The notes under the pieces: generated by a model
Databases searched by the model: none
What the model saw: only the letters and a program-made list of their open reading frames with translations
What the model was told of the DNA's origin: nothing
Assembly (NCBI RefSeq): GCF_004339805.1
Contig: NZ_SLUI01000001.1
Coordinates: forward strand, 310,001-374,000
Reading direction: 5' to 3'
From: Anaerospora hongkongensis
Lineage (GTDB): Bacteria > Bacillota > Negativicutes > Sporomusales > DSM-15969
Length of the DNA stretch: 64,000 nucleotides
Shown here: positions 62,015 to 64,000 of the stretch, piece by piece
Layout: each line of letters opens with the position of its first letter
Numbering within the stretch: the first letter of the stretch is position 1
Translations under genes and position numbers: made by a program

Positions 62015-63361
62015 CTATCGCATGAAGGGCAATTTAAAACCACCGGGTTTCTTGCCGGACTTTTGCATTTCCTGAAACTTTTTCATCATTTTGCGGGCTT
62101 CCACAAATTGCTTAAGCAGCCTGTTAACATCCTGAACTTTGGTGCCACTGCCGCTGGCAATACGCTTACGGCGGCTGCCATTAATAATGGACGGATCACG
62201 GCGTTCCTTTTTGGTCATCGATTGAATGACGGCTTCAACGCGCTTCAATTCTTTTTCATCAAATTCCATGCCTTGCAGCTTCTTCAGGTTTCCCATCCCA
62301 GGCAGCATGCCAAGAATTTGATCCAGCGGCCCTAATTTGCGAACCTGCTGCAGCTGATCGAGAAAATCGTCAAGGGTAAACGAATCTTTTCGCAGCTTTT
62401 TTTCCATCTCCTGCGCTTGTTCTAAGTTGATGGATGTCTGCGCTTTCTCAATAAGGCTGAGAACATCTCCCATCCCCAGGATACGGGACGCCATCCGGTC
62501 AGGATGGAATGTTTCCAGAGCATCGAGTTTTTCACCCATACCGGCGAACTTAATCGGTCTTCCGGTAACAGATTTAATCGACAAGGCAGCACCGCCGCGG
62601 GCGTCGCCGTCCAGCTTGGTGAGGATTACACCGTCAATGCCCAAAGCCTCATTAAAGGACTCGGCTACATTTACAGCATCCTGCCCGGTCATCGCATCTA
62701 CCACTAACAGGATTTCATGAGGCTTAACCGTCTTCTTAATAGATTTTAATTCATCCATTAGCTCTTCATTGATATGAAGACGGCCGGCAGTATCAATAAT
62801 AACGACATCGCGGGCATAAGCATTTGCATGCTGTATTGCTTTTTCCGCAATCGTTACAGGGCTTTCCTTATCCCCCAGGGTAAAAACCGGAAGATCTAAC
62901 TGTTCACCTAAAACCTGCAGCTGTTTGATTGCTGCAGGGCGGTAAATATCACCTGCTACCAATAAGGGCTTTTTGTTTTGCTTACGCAGGAGATTGGCCA
63001 ATTTACCGGCTGTTGTAGTTTTACCGGCCCCTTGCAGGCCGACCAGCATAATCACGGTTGGCGGTCTGGAAGAAATAGTAATCCGGCTCTGCGTACCGCC
63101 TAGCAGCTCCGTTAGCTCATCATTAACAATTTTTATAACATGCTGAGCCGGAGTCAGGCTTCCCAGAACTTCCTGCCCTACGGCACGCTCTTTCACGCGG
63201 GCAACGAACTCTTTGGCTACCTTAAAATTGACGTCTGCTTCCAGCAAGGCCATGCGGACTTCCCGCAGTGCTTCACTTACGTCGCTTTCCGATAATTTTC
63301 CCCGTCCCCGCAGCTTTTTAAATGTTTGCTGCAGCTTGTCGGCCAAGCTTTCAAAAACCAT
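62015..63361 (-). CDS. ffh: Signal recognition particle protein Ffh
   Basis: The SRP GTPase binds signal sequences and 4.5S RNA. N domain at the start (FESLADKLQQTFKKLRGRGKLSE), G domain P-loop GLQGAGKTTTAGKLA, DTAGRL and TKLDGDARGGAAL, and a C-terminal Met-rich M domain. It is 448 residues, the family norm. Confidence 0.97.
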   Translation of the reverse strand: MVFESLADKLQQTFKKLRGRGKLSESDVSEALREVRMALLEADVNFKVAKEFVARVKERAVGQEVLGSLTPAQHVIKIVNDELTELLGGTQSRITISSRPPTVIMLVGLQGAGKTTTAGKLANLLRKQNKKPLLVAGDIYRPAAIKQLQVLGEQLDLPVFTLGDKESPVTIAEKAIQHANAYARDVVIIDTAGRLHINEELMDELKSIKKTVKPHEILLVVDAMTGQDAVNVAESFNEALGIDGVILTKLDGDARGGAALSIKSVTGRPIKFAGMGEKLDALETFHPDRMASRILGMGDVLSLIEKAQTSINLEQAQEMEKKLRKDSFTLDDFLDQLQQVRKLGPLDQILGMLPGMGNLKKLQGMEFDEKELKRVEAVIQSMTKKERRDPSIINGSRRKRIASGSGTKVQDVNRLLKQFVEARKMMKKFQEMQKSGKKPGGFKLPFMR

Positions 63362-63376
63362 GCGTACCCGCCTTTC

Positions 63377-63721
63377 TTAATCCAGCAATTGTTCCAGTTT
63401 TTCGAGGGTAAGATGTATCTGCGATAGTTTAGCCGCCTCTGGCGGCAGACTATGTAATAAACCGTGCATTTCTTGCAGTAAATTCCGTTCCCGCTGATGC
63501 CGCTCAACCAGCTTCAGCTTTGCTTCATACTCTTCCAGGCTTTGTTCGGCACGCCGCGAAATATCATGCACTGCCTGGCGGGATACGTTTAACTCATCGG
63601 CAATTTCCGATAAGGATAAATCACGGAGATAATGCATTTCCAGACAATATTGCTGCTTATCAGTGAGTAATGCGCCATAAAAATCGAACAACAGACCGAT
63701 GCGGAATATTTTATCCAGCAT
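63377..63721 (-). CDS. SRP-associated DNA-binding protein YlxM
   Basis: A sigma-70 region-4-like helix-turn-helix protein that accompanies ffh in Firmicutes. LLTDKQQYCLEMHYLRDLSLSEIADELNVSRQAVHDISRRAEQSLEEYEAKL is the family core. It is 114 residues and lies between ftsY and ffh. Confidence 0.94.
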   Translation of the reverse strand: MLDKIFRIGLLFDFYGALLTDKQQYCLEMHYLRDLSLSEIADELNVSRQAVHDISRRAEQSLEEYEAKLKLVERHQRERNLLQEMHGLLHSLPPEAAKLSQIHLTLEKLEQLLD

Positions 63722-63801
63722 GAATTACCAACCTTCTCTGACAAGCAAAAATACTTTACAGGTATGATTATAAAGAACTTCTTGATGCTTGTCAAGTATA
63801 T

Positions 63802-64000
63802 TTACTTGTCAGCAAATAAAGCTTCGGCAAATTCTTGCGGCTCAAATGGCCGCAAATCATTTACCCCTTCACCGACACCAATCCATTTCACCGGAATTCC
63901 CAGTTCTGCTTTGACGGCAATCACCACCCCGCCTTTAGCCGTACCATCAAGCTTCGTCAAAACAACCCCCGATAATTGAACGGCATTGCCAAAGATTTTC
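63802..64000 (-). CDS. ftsY: Signal recognition particle receptor FtsY, C-terminal end
   Basis: The last 65 or so codons of FtsY run in from the right edge. GVVLTKLDGTAKGGVVIAVKAELGIPVKWIGVGEGVNDLRPFEPQEFAEALF is the diagnostic end of the receptor GTPase domain. The stop is at 63802-63804; the start lies outside the window. Confidence 0.96.
   Translation of the reverse strand, partial: KIFGNAVQLSGVVLTKLDGTAKGGVVIAVKAELGIPVKWIGVGEGVNDLRPFEPQEFAEALFADK

Noticed and set aside
1..64000. CRISPR arrays, rRNA or tRNA genes
   Set aside because: Reading both strands showed no regular direct repeats with spacers and no tRNA- or rRNA-like sequence.

Overview
The window reads as chromosome of a diderm, probably spore-forming Firmicute of the Negativicutes (Sporomusa/Pelosinus-like). 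This is inferred from FliY and CodY, from conserved Firmicutes gene orders, and from a set of apparently sporulation-lineage small membrane proteins; no rRNA or tRNA gene was seen. Nearly all core genes lie on the minus strand, so the text below follows transcription from high to low coordinates.

(1) 64,000-52,950 is a housekeeping run: ftsY (partial), ylxM, ffh, rpsP, khpA, ylqD, rimM, trmD, a SPOUT methyltransferase, rplS, lepB, rbgA, rnhB, a stand-alone FlhB C-terminal-like gene, an HD-GYP gene, yraN and yifB. It covers signal recognition, ribosome and tRNA maturation, and signal peptidase.

(2) 52,950-26,100 is an accessory block of mixed strand and composition lying between yifB and dprA, which are usually neighbours. 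From the right it holds: secreted DUF5648-repeat and CAP-domain proteins; a LexA-controlled pair (77-aa protein plus dinB); a CoA-disulfide reductase/rhodanese; an arsenic cluster (MarR-type regulator, one ORF joining ArsM, ArsN2 and ArsD, then a duplicated ArsA) without an efflux pump or ArsR; an SDR dehydrogenase; four CBO0543-like membrane proteins around a small soluble protein; several very small coiled-coil or one-helix proteins; an antiporter behind a leader terminator; a GH25 lysozyme; a HAD-like phosphatase; a LysR/racemase divergent pair; and an Fpg glycosylase. Two short stretches look like frameshifted genes.

(3) 26,100-17,800 is dprA-topA-trmFO-xerC-like-hslV-hslU-codY, the classical Firmicutes order, except that the XerC-like protein has lost nearly all catalytic residues including the tyrosine nucleophile.

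(4) 17,660-1 is a flagellar/chemotaxis operon, flgB-flgC-fliE-fliF-fliG-fliH-fliI-fliJ-transglycosylase-motE-like-fliK-flgD-TIGR02530-flgE-flbD-fliL-fliM-fliY-cheY-fliO-fliP-fliQ-fliR-flhB (cut by the window edge). It encodes basal body, export apparatus, rod, hook and switch, mostly with overlapping or near-touching genes.

The most unusual items are the ArsM-ArsN2-ArsD single ORF with its two 13-bp operators, the degenerate XerC-like protein, the long leader hairpin-terminator before the antiporter, the CBO0543-like cluster, an orphan promoter-to-terminator unit near 29.7 kb, and several small genes of under 60 codons. All functions are inferred from sequence reading; no database search was possible.
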